From Streptococcus suis (lineage in GTDB: Bacteria; Bacillota; Bacilli; Lactobacillales; Streptococcaceae), in contig CP025095.1 of assembly GCA_002831545.1 (NCBI GenBank), forward strand, positions 1,240,001 through 1,304,000: 64,000 nt of DNA. Reading direction: 5' to 3'. This document shows, piece after piece, positions 1 to 10,062 of the stretch (positions within the stretch are counted from its first letter, which is position 1; each line of letters starts with the position of its first letter). The notes under the pieces are model-generated. The model had not been told where the DNA came from, did no database searches, and saw only the letters and a list, made by a program, of their open reading frames with translations. Both the position numbers and the translations under genes were made by a program.

Positions 1-1
1 A

Positions 2-3000
2 ATTGATGCTCTATTGGAAGAAGAAACCTATCTTTCTGATGATGAAAATAAACTTTATCGTTTTAATGACCATATTTTTTCTGACTTTGAGTCTTCACCG
101 TTATTTGAATTTGATAAACAAGAAAATGGACAAATCATCGTCTACATGGAAGATGAAATGGTTGCTCGCATTGATACGGTTGGTCAGATTAACTATGTAC
201 TGGAATTAGAAGAACGATTCAGATACAAAATTGATGAGTATGCACGAAACCTAGAAAACAGTCTATTGCTTGAAAAAATGAAGGAGCATGAGCAATTAGA
301 CCTCTTTGATTTTGATGCGTTAGAAGAGGAAACTTCTGATGAAACTGCAGAAGTAGAACAAGAGAATTCTGAAAAATACAGAATTGCAGAGTTCACCACA
401 GTTAATACTGAAGAAAGACCATTGGAAAATTTTGTACTTGAAGATCTACCAGGTTCATTACCTCCGTCACAACGCTTAGAAAATAATCTTGCTGCAATTC
501 AAATCATAAAGAATATTGAGAGAGAAGGCAGAAGAGCCAACCGACAAGAACAAGAAACTCTTTCATTATATGTTGGTTGGGGAGGTCTTGCAGATGTCTT
601 CAATGAGGAGAAGACAGGTCAATGGGCTGATGCTCGAAGTAAATTACAAGAATTATTATCACCAGAAGAATATCAAGCAGCCAAGGAATCAACTTTGACT
701 GCTTTTTATACCCCACCACTCGTGATTGATTCTATTTATAAAGTCTTGCAGAATCTTGGTTTTGAGAAAGGCAATATTCTGGAACCCTCTTGTGGGGTAG
801 GAAATTTTATCGGTCGTTTACCAAAAGATATGAATCGTTCTAAGGTGTATGGAGTCGAGCTGGATAAATTGAGTGGTAGGATAGCTCAGGAACTTTATCA
901 AAAATCAAGTGTGCAGATAAAGGGATTTGAAGAAACAAGATTTTCTAATAATTTCTTTGATGTAGCGGTTGGGAATGTGCCGTTTGGAGATTTCAAACTA
1001 ACTGATCGAGATTATGACCGAGAAAACTTTCTTATCCATGACTACTTTTTTGCCAAGTCAATCGACAAAATTCGTAGTGGAGGTATTATTGCATTTGTAA
1101 CTTCTTCTGGAACAATGGATAAACAAGACAGTCGTGTTCGACAATATTTGGCCAATCGATGTGACTTGTTGGGTGCTATTCGATTGCCAAATGATACCTT
1201 TAAGGGGTTAGCAGGTACTGAGGTTACAAGTGATATTCTAGTCTTACAAAAACGGGATGTTGTGAGAGAGCAGGATGTGGACTGGATACATTTAGCTAGA
1301 GATGAGAATGGCCTTATTTACAATAAGTATTTTGTAGAACATCCAGAGATGGTCTTGGGGCAAATGGCAGAAGTCTCAGGTCGATTTGGTCCTAGTTTAG
1401 CCTGTCTTTCAGATGGGAGTGACCTACAGGAGCAACTTAGCACAGCTATTCAATCCATTCAGGGAGAAATCCCACGTGCCGAACAAGTTCACAGTTTAGA
1501 TGATGGACAGGACATTCTTCCAGCAATGGATCATGTTAAGAATTTCTCTTATACTTTGGTTGATGGAGTTCCATATTACAGAGAAGACTCTGTCATGATT
1601 CGTCAAAAGTTATCACTTAAAGAACTAAATAGATTAAGAGATTACATCTACGTAGTGGATAGTTTGAAAAAAGTTATTCAACTCCAAAAAGAAAATGCCA
1701 GCGATGTTTTGATTCAAGAAAGTCAAGAGCAACTGAACAAGGCATATGATTCTTTTAAAGCGAAATATGATTTTATCAACTCTACACTTAATCGCAGGAA
1801 TTTACACGAGGATAGTCATTATCCCTTAGTATCATCTATTGAGAAGCTAGACAAAGGTAAGTTTGTAGGGAAGGGCGATATTTTCTTTAAGCGGACAATA
1901 GCAAAAGCAAAGGTTGTCGAGCATTGTGATACTAGTCATGAGGCCTTGATTCTTTCAATTTCTGAAAAGGGAAGGGTTGACTTCGACTATATGACACAGT
2001 TGACTGACAAGCCCAGGGAGGAATTGATAAAAGAATTAAAAGGGGAAATCTATTTGGATATTCCTTTTGCCTATGAAGAGAGTATGCTTCATCCATTTTC
2101 TGAGCAAGGGATGGAAGAAATGGGATTATCTTATGTTCCTGCTGACCAATTCTTAAGCGGTAACATCCGTGAGAAGATTTCTATAATGGATTTTTACATT
2201 GATAGGTATCAATCAATCGACAATCCAGATAAGGAAGTTCTTGAGAATATTAACGAACTAAAATTTCAACGTGATAGACTTGAAGAAGTTATGCCCAAGG
2301 AATTGACAGCAAGTGAAATTTCGGTCCGACTAGGAGCTACCTGGATTCCAACCTCAGATATTGAGCAGTTTATCTTTGACACACTTCAACCTAGCTACTA
2401 TGCGAAAAAATCAATTATAGTACAGTTCTCTCCCTTTACATCGGAATGGAAGATTGATGGGAAAACACAGGATAGTCGAAATGACCTTGCAAATCTGACT
2501 TTTGGTACAAGTAGAGTCAATGCCTATCGGTTAATCGAAGATTCATTAAACTTACGAGATACACGAGTCTACGATACGGTTTATGATGATGCGGGAAATA
2601 AAAAACAAGTCCTGAACAAGAAAGAAACCATGTTGGCCGGTGAAAAGCAGGAACTTCTCAAAGAATCTTTCAAAGACTGGATTTTCAAAGACCAAAGTCG
2701 TAGGCATAGGCTCGAAAAACTCTACAATGAAAAATTTAACTCAATCCGAAACCGAGAATATGATGGCCAACACCTCTCTCTTGAGGGGATGACATCAGAT
2801 ATTAGCCTACGTCCACATCAAAAGAATGCCATAGCACGAACGCTTTATGGAGGAAATACCCTCTTGGCTCATGTAGTCGGAGCAGGTAAAACGTTTGAAA
2901 TGGTAGCAAGTGCTATGGAAAGTAAGCGACTTGGAATGAGTAATAAAGCCTTGTTTGTCGTTCCAAACCATTTGACAGAACAGATGGGAAGGGAATTTAT

Positions 3001-5803
3001 GGAGTTGTATCCAGCAGCCAATATTATGGTAGCCACAAAAAAAGATTTTGAACCTGCTAATCGAAAACGGTTTGTAGGTAGGATAGCGACTGGCGAATAC
3101 GACGCGGTCATTATTGGTCACACTCAATTCGAGAAGATTCCAATGAGTAGAGAATACCAGGAACAACATTTGAAACATCAAATTCAGGATATAGTCGAGT
3201 TCATTGAAGAATATAAGTACGAGAGAGACCAAAATTTTACTGTAAAACAGCTTGAGGGAACGAAGAAGAAACTAGAGGCAAAGCTAAAAAAACTAAATGA
3301 CGATTTTCGTAAGGATGATGTTGTGACTTTCGAGGAATTGGGTGTTGATAAACTCTACATTGATGAAGCCCATAACTATAAGAATCTTTATCTTTACACC
3401 AAAATGAGAAATGTGGCTGGGATTGGTCAATCTGAAGCCATGAAATCTTCGGATATGTTTATGAAGTGTCGCTATTTGGATGAATTAACAGGAGGAAAGG
3501 GTGTCGTTTTTGCGACAGGAACACCTGTGTCGAATTCTATGAGCGAACTTTACACCATGCAACGCTATCTACAATTTGATGAACTGGAACGAAAAGGTCT
3601 ACATCATTTTGATTCCTGGGCTTCAACCTTTGGCGAAACCGTAACTGCCATAGAACTTTCTCCAGAAGGAGACTCCTATCGTAGTAAGACACGCTTCTCA
3701 AAGTTTTACAATCTTCCTGAACTGATGTCTCTTGTAAAAGAGATGGCAGATATTAAGACTGCAGATCAGTTGAATTTACCAACTCCACAGGCTCATTATG
3801 AAACCATACTTACCAAGCCAACAGGTCATCAGAAAGAAATTTTAAAAAGCCTTTCCGAGCGTGCTGATAAGGTTAGAAATAGGAAAGTAGAGCCCCAGGA
3901 AGATAACATGTTGCGGATTACGAATGATGGTAAGAAGATTGCTTTAGACCAACGTTTGGTTAATTCCTTTTTACCAGATGATCCAGAGAGCAAGGTAAAT
4001 GTCTGTACCAAGAACATTTTCGCAATCTGGGAACAATCAAGTGAGCGACGTTCCGCTCAGCTTGTATTTTGTGACATGTCTACACCGAAGGGTGATGGAA
4101 GTTTTAACCTCTACGATGATATGAAAACCAAGTTAGTTAATCTTGGAATTCCAGAAAATGAAATCGCCTTTATTCATGATGCGAATAATGAAAAGCAGAA
4201 AGCTGAGTTGTTTGCCAAGGTGAGAAGTGGCGATATTCGTATTCTTTTTGGTTCCACATCGAAGATGGGGGCAGGTACAAATGTGCAAAGCAAACTCATT
4301 GCCCTCCACGACTTGGACGTACCTTGGAGACCAGCAGATTTGGAGCAACGGTCTGGTCGTATCGTTCGTCAGGGAAATGAGAATAAGGACGTCTATATCT
4401 ATCGTTATGTGACGGAGAATACATTCGACGCATATCTTTGGCAGACCATTGAGAATAAACAGAAGTTTATCTCTCAAATTATGACCTCGAAAACGCCTGT
4501 GCGTGTGGCTGATGATGTGGATGAGAATACCTTAAATTATGCGGAAATCAAGGCACTTGCGACTGGTAATCCACTTATCAAAGAGAAGATGGATTTAGAT
4601 GTTGAAGTATCTAAATTACGGATGCTGGAATCAAACTACAAGTCCAATTTATATCAGTTAGAAGATAAGATAGCAAAACACTATCCGTCCGAAATTGCTC
4701 GTCTAACAGAACAAATTGCATTTGCCAAGCAAGATATGGAACGAAAAGTTCCAAAAGTACAAGGTGATGGTCAGTTTAATGGGATGGAAATTTTAGGAAA
4801 ACACTTTGTAGATAAGAAATCAGCAGCAGAAGAATTGATGAAAATTTTACCACTAGTTCCTGCATCAGGTACAATGTCAATTGGTCACTATCGTGGATTT
4901 GAAGTTTCCGCATTCTTTAACCAAATTGCTCAAGCAATGGATTTTGTGATTGAGGGTAATTTATCCTACGTTGGTCATTTCGGTGATAGCCCTGAGGGCA
5001 ATATTCAACGTTTAGACAATGTTTTGGATAGGATAGATGAAGAAGTATCCAAGTTGGAAAATAGACTGTCAGAGGTCCAATACAAGCTCCAGGTTGCGAA
5101 AGAAGAGGTAACGAAACCTTTTGAAAAGGCGGACTTACTAAAAGAAAAGACCTTGCGTTTAGCAGAGGTCAATCGCATCCTGGATATGGGGGATGTGGAA
5201 GAGTTAGAGAATCCGAATCCTTTACTTGAAGATGTTAAGGCAGCAATTGTTGACTTCTTAGCCAGAGAATATGGTGATACCGAACTTTCTGAAGAAAGTA
5301 GAACGGAACAATTTAAAGACATCTTTTCGACTGGAGATGTGGTGTATCTAGCAAAGGGAAAAAGTGAGGTTGGCGACTATGATATTGAGTATAGTGTAGA
5401 TCTATCCAATTTTTTCTGGAAACTATCATTTGCAGATTCAGATTTAAAGTCTGGAGTGTTTGAAGGAAATACACCAGAGGAGCAAGCTCAACACTTTAAA
5501 CTATTTTTGGAGCATTCCACTAATGAGGACTTACTCTCAATTGATGAAAAGGAGGCTTGTCAAACGCTAGGTTTACCTTATATTAGAGATTTGCTTGACA
5601 AGGATTTGGATAGTGACGGCATAGTAGACCGTTATGACCATGATTTTAAAGATAGTGATGCTTTTGAATCAAACTATGATGTCGACGAGAAAGAAAAACG
5701 GCCATCTACTTTAGCACAAATTCAAGCCTATAAGGCAGAAGTGGAAGAACGTGACTACAAAAGTCAAACAAAAGAAGAAATAGAAGAGGAGCAAGTAATA
5801 TGA
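2..5803 (+). CDS. Methylase-helicase fusion protein (SNF2-like), 5' end outside window
   Basis: This giant ICE protein is open from the first base, so the N-terminus is missing. Alignment with the ICE-B homologue suggests about 450 residues lie outside. The visible part (about 1930 aa) has an N6-adenine methyltransferase-like domain with [10 protein letters not shown] near residue 260 and NVPFGDF near 322. A superfamily 2 helicase follows, with Walker A VGAGKT near 957, a DEAH box (IDEAHNYKN) near 1118, and motifs V/VI (GAGTNVQ, then [11 protein letters not shown]) near 1420-1460. Two coiled stretches lie near 1535-1590 and 1675-1715. The C-terminus carries a DxDxDG calcium-loop-like motif ([11 protein letters not shown]). 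Proteins of this kind are core to streptococcal ICEs and are thought to process DNA or protect it from restriction; the exact role is unproven. Its stop overlaps the next start (ATGA). Confidence 0.9.
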   Translation: MDALLEEETYLSDDENKLYRFNDHIFSDFESSPLFEFDKQENGQIIVYMEDEMVARIDTVGQINYVLELEERFRYKIDEYARNLENSLLLEKMKEHEQLDLFDFDALEEETSDETAEVEQENSEKYRIAEFTTVNTEERPLENFVLEDLPGSLPPSQRLENNLAAIQIIKNIEREGRRANRQEQETLSLYVGWGGLADVFNEEKTGQWADARSKLQELLSPEEYQAAKESTLTAFYTPPLVIDSIYKVLQNLGFEKGNILEPSCGVGNFIGRLPKDMNRSKVYGVELDKLSGRIAQELYQKSSVQIKGFEETRFSNNFFDVAVGNVPFGDFKLTDRDYDRENFLIHDYFFAKSIDKIRSGGIIAFVTSSGTMDKQDSRVRQYLANRCDLLGAIRLPNDTFKGLAGTEVTSDILVLQKRDVVREQDVDWIHLARDENGLIYNKYFVEHPEMVLGQMAEVSGRFGPSLACLSDGSDLQEQLSTAIQSIQGEIPRAEQVHSLDDGQDILPAMDHVKNFSYTLVDGVPYYREDSVMIRQKLSLKELNRLRDYIYVVDSLKKVIQLQKENASDVLIQESQEQLNKAYDSFKAKYDFINSTLNRRNLHEDSHYPLVSSIEKLDKGKFVGKGDIFFKRTIAKAKVVEHCDTSHEALILSISEKGRVDFDYMTQLTDKPREELIKELKGEIYLDIPFAYEESMLHPFSEQGMEEMGLSYVPADQFLSGNIREKISIMDFYIDRYQSIDNPDKEVLENINELKFQRDRLEEVMPKELTASEISVRLGATWIPTSDIEQFIFDTLQPSYYAKKSIIVQFSPFTSEWKIDGKTQDSRNDLANLTFGTSRVNAYRLIEDSLNLRDTRVYDTVYDDAGNKKQVLNKKETMLAGEKQELLKESFKDWIFKDQSRRHRLEKLYNEKFNSIRNREYDGQHLSLEGMTSDISLRPHQKNAIARTLYGGNTLLAHVVGAGKTFEMVASAMESKRLGMSNKALFVVPNHLTEQMGREFMELYPAANIMVATKKDFEPANRKRFVGRIATGEYDAVIIGHTQFEKIPMSREYQEQHLKHQIQDIVEFIEEYKYERDQNFTVKQLEGTKKKLEAKLKKLNDDFRKDDVVTFEELGVDKLYIDEAHNYKNLYLYTKMRNVAGIGQSEAMKSSDMFMKCRYLDELTGGKGVVFATGTPVSNSMSELYTMQRYLQFDELERKGLHHFDSWASTFGETVTAIELSPEGDSYRSKTRFSKFYNLPELMSLVKEMADIKTADQLNLPTPQAHYETILTKPTGHQKEILKSLSERADKVRNRKVEPQEDNMLRITNDGKKIALDQRLVNSFLPDDPESKVNVCTKNIFAIWEQSSERRSAQLVFCDMSTPKGDGSFNLYDDMKTKLVNLGIPENEIAFIHDANNEKQKAELFAKVRSGDIRILFGSTSKMGAGTNVQSKLIALHDLDVPWRPADLEQRSGRIVRQGNENKDVYIYRYVTENTFDAYLWQTIENKQKFISQIMTSKTPVRVADDVDENTLNYAEIKALATGNPLIKEKMDLDVEVSKLRMLESNYKSNLYQLEDKIAKHYPSEIARLTEQIAFAKQDMERKVPKVQGDGQFNGMEILGKHFVDKKSAAEELMKILPLVPASGTMSIGHYRGFEVSAFFNQIAQAMDFVIEGNLSYVGHFGDSPEGNIQRLDNVLDRIDEEVSKLENRLSEVQYKLQVAKEEVTKPFEKADLLKEKTLRLAEVNRILDMGDVEELENPNPLLEDVKAAIVDFLAREYGDTELSEESRTEQFKDIFSTGDVVYLAKGKSEVGDYDIEYSVDLSNFFWKLSFADSDLKSGVFEGNTPEEQAQHFKLFLEHSTNEDLLSIDEKEACQTLGLPYIRDLLDKDLDSDGIVDRYDHDFKDSDAFESNYDVDEKEKRPSTLAQIQAYKAEVEERDYKSQTKEEIEEEQVI

Positions 5804-6438
5804 ACTTTGAAGAAATCAAATCAACTTTAGATAATATGTTAAAAGAAAATTATGCCGACTTTACCAAGGCCATTATTGCGATTGAGAAAGATATTTCAGA
5901 TCCAGACTTGTTGCAGCAAGTCTATCAAGCATACATGGATGATGATTCTATATCTGGTTTACTTCATTCCAATATTGATGCAATAATTGAAACTTTGGAG
6001 TCCGATAAAAGTCAATTATCAACAGATAATGTAGAATTGGTTGGCAATGTAACTAAAGATGTCGAGGTTAAAGTCTTCCCTGGAGAAGATGGAAAGGAAT
6101 TTAAAGTTGCCAATTTTTCAATTGCTCGAAATGATGAACAAGGGAATAGTCACTTTACAAATGTGACAGCTTATAACGGACGTGCCGACTTTGCAGACCA
6201 ACTCAAGAAAGGGGATTTTGTCAAGCTAACTGGCCAGATGAAGTATGAAGAGTATGAAGGGAAACTCTACAAAAATCTTGTTGTTAAAAATATTAAAATC
6301 CTTAAAACGAAAGAAAAACAACTAGAGGAGGCAGGAAAAGGAGAAAAGCCCTCAACTCTCGGAGCTTTGAAGGAATACTCCCAACAGACAAGTTCAGAAC
6401 CAAGTAAACCAAAACAGGATAGAGGGATGGAGTTGTGA
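5800..6438 (+). CDS. Single-stranded DNA-binding protein with extra N-terminal domain
   Basis: This 212-aa protein is translationally coupled to the helicase gene by an ATGA overlap. Residues about 78-165 look like an SSB OB-fold ([54 protein letters not shown]). The first 65 residues form a separate acidic helical domain that recurs in the ICE-B gene at 49388. The C-terminal tail holds [12 protein letters not shown], echoing [11 protein letters not shown] at the end of the helicase. It probably coats single-stranded DNA during ICE transfer or replication, alongside the helicase. The tail lacks the usual acidic DDDIPF-type end of housekeeping SSBs. Confidence 0.8.
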   Translation: MNFEEIKSTLDNMLKENYADFTKAIIAIEKDISDPDLLQQVYQAYMDDDSISGLLHSNIDAIIETLESDKSQLSTDNVELVGNVTKDVEVKVFPGEDGKEFKVANFSIARNDEQGNSHFTNVTAYNGRADFADQLKKGDFVKLTGQMKYEEYEGKLYKNLVVKNIKILKTKEKQLEEAGKGEKPSTLGALKEYSQQTSSEPSKPKQDRGMEL

Positions 6439-6491
6439 TACATATAAATTTGGAATAATATTTGAAAAAGAATAGGAATTAAAATACAACT

Positions 6492-6523
6492 GGAGCCCAT
6501 CATGTGATGAGCTCCTATTTTTT
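6492..6523. terminator. Bidirectional Rho-independent terminator
   Basis: A hairpin with arms GGAGC..CATCA and TGATG..GCTCC is followed by a T-rich run. It sits between the rightward helicase/SSB operon and the leftward SOS operon, whose last stop codon overlaps the T run. Confidence 0.8.
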
Positions 6524-6815
6524 ATGCCAAACTTGTTGTCGTTTTCTGATATATGAACTTACGAATTAACTTATTATCACTATACGTTTCAATTTTAAAA
6601 ATGAAATAATGATCTCGGTTGTCTTTTGATTTTTCTTTGTTTAAAACAAAATAGTTTATTCCTGAGGATGCCATTGAATTCATCAAATCATCTGTAAGAA
6701 AGGTAAGTGGAACGGCTAATTTTGAGTAGCGATAGAAATCCTCTTCAAATTTTCGGTAGCTATCACTAAAATAGTCCATTTGTAATTGATTTTTATTAAA
6801 CTCAAGCTGATTCAT
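6522..6815 (-). CDS. Small protein at end of SOS operon (DUF5960-like)
   Basis: This is a 97-aa acidic protein with no signal or membrane segment. The N-terminus is rich in Asn, Gln and aromatic residues (FEEDFYRYSKL), and the C-terminal half looks like beta strands (HYFIFKIETY). It overlaps the preceding YolD-like gene by 14 nt and so belongs to the repressor-umuC transcript. I recall similar small proteins (DUF5960) beside umuC in streptococcal mobile elements. No function can be assigned from sequence. Confidence 0.65.
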   Translation of the reverse strand: MNQLEFNKNQLQMDYFSDSYRKFEEDFYRYSKLAVPLTFLTDDLMNSMASSGINYFVLNKEKSKDNRDHYFIFKIETYSDNKLIRKFIYQKTTTSLA

Positions 6816-7152
6816 ATTCCACCTCCAAGTCTATTGCAAGAATATCAGAGATTTGAATATTGATGTAGCCTTCTTTAGTGTCAAATGAAACAGATTGGAA
6901 GGTCAAATTTTTTACTTTTCCAATGTAAATTTTTCCAGGAACTGTCAGAATACCATTTAACTGATTACTATATAGTTGATTGAGTAGGAGTAGTTTATCA
7001 GCTAAGGTCAATTCAGTTGAAAAATCAATGCGATTACGTTCATTCTCCAAACCAGATGTATGTTCTGACAAGAAGAATCCCATCCATTTTGCCATTTTCC
7101 TATCTTGGTATTCTCTAGCCACTTGGAATGGTAGATAGCTACGGTCAATCAT
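6802..7152 (-). CDS. YolD-like protein
   Basis: This 116-aa protein has the YolD-like signature near its N-terminus: DRKMAKWMGFFLSEHTSGL, matching the family pattern of a charged stretch, then KW and then LxEH. YolD-like proteins typically sit directly downstream of Y-family polymerases in Firmicutes, as here, where the start overlaps the umuC stop by 4 nt. The C-terminal half (VPGKIYIGKVKNLTFQSVSF) looks like a beta-rich domain. A role in SOS mutagenesis or polymerase control is inferred from position only. Confidence 0.75.
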   Translation of the reverse strand: MIDRSYLPFQVAREYQDRKMAKWMGFFLSEHTSGLENERNRIDFSTELTLADKLLLLNQLYSNQLNGILTVPGKIYIGKVKNLTFQSVSFDTKEGYINIQISDILAIDLEVEYESA

Positions 7153-8564
7153 CTTAATCCCTCCAATCCGCCAGCGGAATGACCGCCGACAAGTTTACTT
7201 CGAGCAATTGCCCTTGAATTTTCTAATAAAGAACTAGCTTTCTGTACTGCAAGAAATCCAAATCGATCACGAATCTTATCAATAGTTGTTTCCAATTTTT
7301 CCTCTTTTTCGCTTTCTTCAAAGTCGTCAAAAAGTGAAATAACTGCAAAGTTTTCGTCCACTAATCCATCATATCTCACAGCAATACTTCTAACTGCCCC
7401 ACCATCATATTTTGAGCGAAAAAGTGAAATAACTTCATCCTGAAAAACAAGTGTTCGATTGGTTGGATTTATTTTTCTCTGAACATTGATGGATTTCTTG
7501 TTTTCAAAATTTGAATATCCCACATTTATGGCGACTACAGTTGCTTTTTTGTGTCTCTTACGTAAGCGAATGGCAACTTGCTCTGCCATCTCTCTAAGTA
7601 CAAGTTCTATATCGCTTTGACGAGTGTAATCTTTGTGGAGAACTTGCGAATTTCCAATCCCGACAGCTTTAGGGCGATAGGGTTCGTGTACATTGCTTTC
7701 ATCAATACCATTAGCATGAAACCAGTGTTGTACGCCAATGATACCAAATTCTTTCTTCAAAATAGTTGGGTCACAGTTGGCTAATTCCTTGATGGAATAG
7801 ATACCAAGTTTGTTTAATCTTTTTTCTGTTCGTGAACCAATTCCCCAAAAATCAGTCATCTTAGGAATATTCCAGACCTTTGTTTCAACGTCTTCATAGG
7901 ACCAATTAGCACGCATTGTAATTGTCTTTTTAGCTTCATTATCAAGTGCTAATTTTGCCAGCAATGGATTAGCATTGCTCATGCCAACTGTTGAATAGAC
8001 CCCAGTTTTCATCCAAATATCATGTTGAATTTTTGCAGAGAGTATATCCAACTTATCTTTTCTAGGCATGGTTTTATTAGATATGAAGTAGTTGAGTGAC
8101 TGGGTTAAATCTATAAAAGCCTCATCAATAGAATATGGGTGGATATCATTGCTCGCAGCGTAGTCTTGGAATACTTTTTGAATTTCGAGATTCTTTTGAA
8201 TGTACAGATCCATCCGTGGTGGGACAATGAAAGTACGTTTAGCCCAATTTTCAATATACGAGACAAATTTAGGGTGGGTAGGTAATCCTGCTTCCTTAGC
8301 ACGAAAGTAGTTGAACTTGCGAGTACTAACATCAAATGATAATTCATAGGCACGTCCAACATTCCCTTTCCCAAAAACCTTTTTGAACATTGGCGAAGAA
8401 GCTAGTATGAGACCAGAAGAATTATCCGCTCTACTCATGACACAAAGAGAAGTATGAAGGGGATGAAGTCCTCTCTCCACACATTCAATAGAAGCATAAA
8501 AAGATTTCATATCAACAAAAGCAATATCACTTCGAGGTTCTTTTGAATAGTCAATATAGCCCAT
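7149..8564 (-). CDS. umuC: Y-family DNA polymerase (UmuC-type)
   Basis: This error-prone translesion polymerase (about 471 aa) shows Y-family motif I DMKSFYASIE near residue 20 and the catalytic YSIDEAF near 145. It continues with palm/thumb sequence (WGIGSRTEKRLNKLGI, helix-hairpin-helix) and a little-finger region. I chose the ATG at 8564 because AGGTGA lies about 5 nt upstream. A GTG at 8573 that overlaps the upstream stop (GTGA) is the alternative. It is third in a leftward operon headed by an S24 repressor, so DNA-damage induction is likely. ICE-borne umuC genes can raise host mutation rates; that is known of the family, not shown here. Confidence 0.92.
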   Translation of the reverse strand: MGYIDYSKEPRSDIAFVDMKSFYASIECVERGLHPLHTSLCVMSRADNSSGLILASSPMFKKVFGKGNVGRAYELSFDVSTRKFNYFRAKEAGLPTHPKFVSYIENWAKRTFIVPPRMDLYIQKNLEIQKVFQDYAASNDIHPYSIDEAFIDLTQSLNYFISNKTMPRKDKLDILSAKIQHDIWMKTGVYSTVGMSNANPLLAKLALDNEAKKTITMRANWSYEDVETKVWNIPKMTDFWGIGSRTEKRLNKLGIYSIKELANCDPTILKKEFGIIGVQHWFHANGIDESNVHEPYRPKAVGIGNSQVLHKDYTRQSDIELVLREMAEQVAIRLRKRHKKATVVAINVGYSNFENKKSINVQRKINPTNRTLVFQDEVISLFRSKYDGGAVRSIAVRYDGLVDENFAVISLFDDFEESEKEEKLETTIDKIRDRFGFLAVQKASSLLENSRAIARSKLVGGHSAGGLEGLR

Positions 8565-8569
8565 AGTGA

Positions 8570-8704
8570 TCACCTAGCTTTCAATTTTGCTAACTCTTCA
8601 ACAAGCTCTGTTAGATGGTCTGTTACATCGTAATCTTTTTGGTCGAGTGCTAGAATAATGCGATCTCCTTTAATGTAAATCATATCGTCAAACTGTCTTG
8701 CCAT
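8570..8704 (-). CDS. 44-aa protein between repressor and umuC
   Basis: This short acidic protein starts MARQFDDMIYIKGDR and ends ELVEELAKLKAR, with a likely helical C-terminus. It starts 2 nt after the repressor gene, with GGAGG inside the end of that gene about 8 nt before its ATG. Its stop codon overlaps an in-frame GTG of umuC, which suggests translational coupling. I do not recognise a domain. The good ribosome site and tight packing support a real gene. Confidence 0.7.
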   Translation of the reverse strand: MARQFDDMIYIKGDRIILALDQKDYDVTDHLTELVEELAKLKAR

Positions 8705-8706
8705 TG

Positions 8707-9399
8707 CTAACCTCCAATCACAGGCATGAAGTGGCCAACAACTTTACCAACAATTCTGATTTCATCTTCAAATGGGATAAATCTTTCAGCAACTTCTGGG
8801 TTAATTGACACCATTCGGAAACCATCTTCTTCACGATAGAGTTTCTTGATATAGAGCGATCCATTCCAATTCAAGGCATATACAGCTCCATCGTAATCAA
8901 AACCAGTTGACCTGATTAAAGCAACTTCACCGTCTTTATAAACAGGTTCCATAGAATTACCAGAAATCCATGTCGCTATATCGAATCCTGTATATTCATC
9001 TTCCGAATAGACAGTCTCAGTTTCAAATTCATCGTATAGACCTTCACCAGGACCAGCGGATAATTGGATAGCTGAAAGCACTTGATAGGAGTATAGTGAC
9101 ACAACATTTTCTGCAATAGATTGAGATGTTAGTAGTTGCTCAACGTAATCTTCGGCAGCCAATTTGTTTTCATCGGTTAACAAAAGATAGTTTTGAACGA
9201 TAGTATATTCAGATTCAAAATAAGACTCGTCAACTTTCAAAATAGTAGCAAGCATAGAAAGATTTTTCTGGTTTGGTTTGGTTTTTCCACGTTCCCAGGC
9301 ACTATATGACATGCGACTAATTTCAAGTTGTCGTGCGATTTCAGATTGAGATAGTCCTAGTTCCGTTCTTTTTTCTTTTAGTCTTTTTGGAGAGAACAT
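8707..9399 (-). CDS. LexA/HdiR-like repressor (XRE HTH plus S24 peptidase)
   Basis: This 230-aa protein has an N-terminal XRE helix-turn-helix (residues about 5-60: LGLSQSEIARQLEISRMSYSAW) and a C-terminal S24 peptidase domain. The serine nucleophile is in SGNSMEP near residue 145 and the lysine in LYIKKLY near 180. A candidate Ala-Gly autocleavage site is in LSAGPGEGL near 115. By analogy with LexA, HdiR and CI repressors, RecA-stimulated self-cleavage would derepress the operon it heads. A perfect 18-bp palindrome lies between its promoter and start, which suggests autorepression. Confidence 0.88.
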   Translation of the reverse strand: MFSPKRLKEKRTELGLSQSEIARQLEISRMSYSAWERGKTKPNQKNLSMLATILKVDESYFESEYTIVQNYLLLTDENKLAAEDYVEQLLTSQSIAENVVSLYSYQVLSAIQLSAGPGEGLYDEFETETVYSEDEYTGFDIATWISGNSMEPVYKDGEVALIRSTGFDYDGAVYALNWNGSLYIKKLYREEDGFRMVSINPEVAERFIPFEDEIRIVGKVVGHFMPVIGG

Positions 9400-9415
9400 G
9401 GTTACTCCTTTCGTC

Positions 9416-9433
9416 GTAAGTTTATAAACTTAC
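9416..9433. promoter_or_regulatory. 18-bp perfect palindromic operator
   Basis: GTAAGTTTATAAACTTAC is a perfect dyad. It lies just downstream of the -10 box of the repressor promoter and about 17 bp upstream of the repressor start, which fits an autoregulatory operator. Binding by this repressor is inferred. Confidence 0.65.
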
Positions 9434-9437
9434 AAAA

Positions 9438-9466
9438 AGTATAAATTATTTTTTTTAATTTGACAA
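9438..9466 (-). promoter_or_regulatory. Promoter of the repressor-umuC operon
   Basis: Read on the minus strand, a -35 box TTGTCA (complement of 9461-9466) and a -10 box TATACT (complement of 9438-9443) are separated by exactly 17 bp. The start point would fall within or beside the palindrome at 9416-9433. Confidence 0.65.
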
Positions 9467-9563
9467 GTATAACTTTAAAAATTTCGTCAGAAATTCAATA
9501 TAATGAGCGGACAAAATTAGTATAATGCAGTAAACTAGATGTAGTGAAAGGAGTGAGTTTTTA

Positions 9564-10061
9564 ATGATTTTGTTAACACTTTATGGAATGTTAATCTTAG
9601 CAGCATTTTGGCTTTGGTTATTTATAGCTAGAACTTCTGTAAAACTTGCCTGTTTTGCGATTGATTTTTGTGCAGTATTTATCTACACAATTTATCTGTT
9701 ACACCAACCAATTTCTAGTAAGATTGCGAATGGTAATACGATTTATTTTTGGGATGTTCTGTTTGGATTGACCGTAGTTTTGATATATGGTTTTCTAATG
9801 GTTGCTCTCTCAATTTTTTTGCCAAGAATAAGTAAAACCATCAATTTTGTCATTGTATTTTTGGGTGTTGGTATAGGAATTTGTTTAGCAACTGATTTCA
9901 TAACTTTCTTATTATCAATCTTTCATTCGAGTATTGAGCCGACCTATCGCATACAATTTTTGACCAATAATCTTGCCAATGATATTTTATACTATGTAAT
10001 CTTTTTCTTAGTTTCAATTCCTGTATGGAAAAAGCGAATGGAGTATTTAACTGGGCTATAG
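9564..10061 (+). CDS. Multi-pass membrane protein of unknown function
   Basis: This 165-aa protein is very hydrophobic, with about four or five membrane helices (near residues 3-20, 28-46, 65-85, 92-112 and 140-155). It is preceded by AAAGGAGTGAG about 8 nt upstream of the ATG. It is transcribed divergently from the SOS repressor and ends 1 nt before the convergent relaxase gene. A TATAAT lies at 9499-9504, but I see no good -35 for it. I do not recognise the family. Confidence 0.65.
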   Translation: MILLTLYGMLILAAFWLWLFIARTSVKLACFAIDFCAVFIYTIYLLHQPISSKIANGNTIYFWDVLFGLTVVLIYGFLMVALSIFLPRISKTINFVIVFLGVGIGICLATDFITFLLSIFHSSIEPTYRIQFLTNNLANDILYYVIFFLVSIPVWKKRMEYLTGL

Positions 10062-10062
10062 A

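Noticed and set aside
14-5803. TTG at position 14 as true start of the first gene
   Set aside because: The frame is open to the first base, and the homologue in ICE-B has several hundred more N-terminal residues, so the gene begins outside the window.
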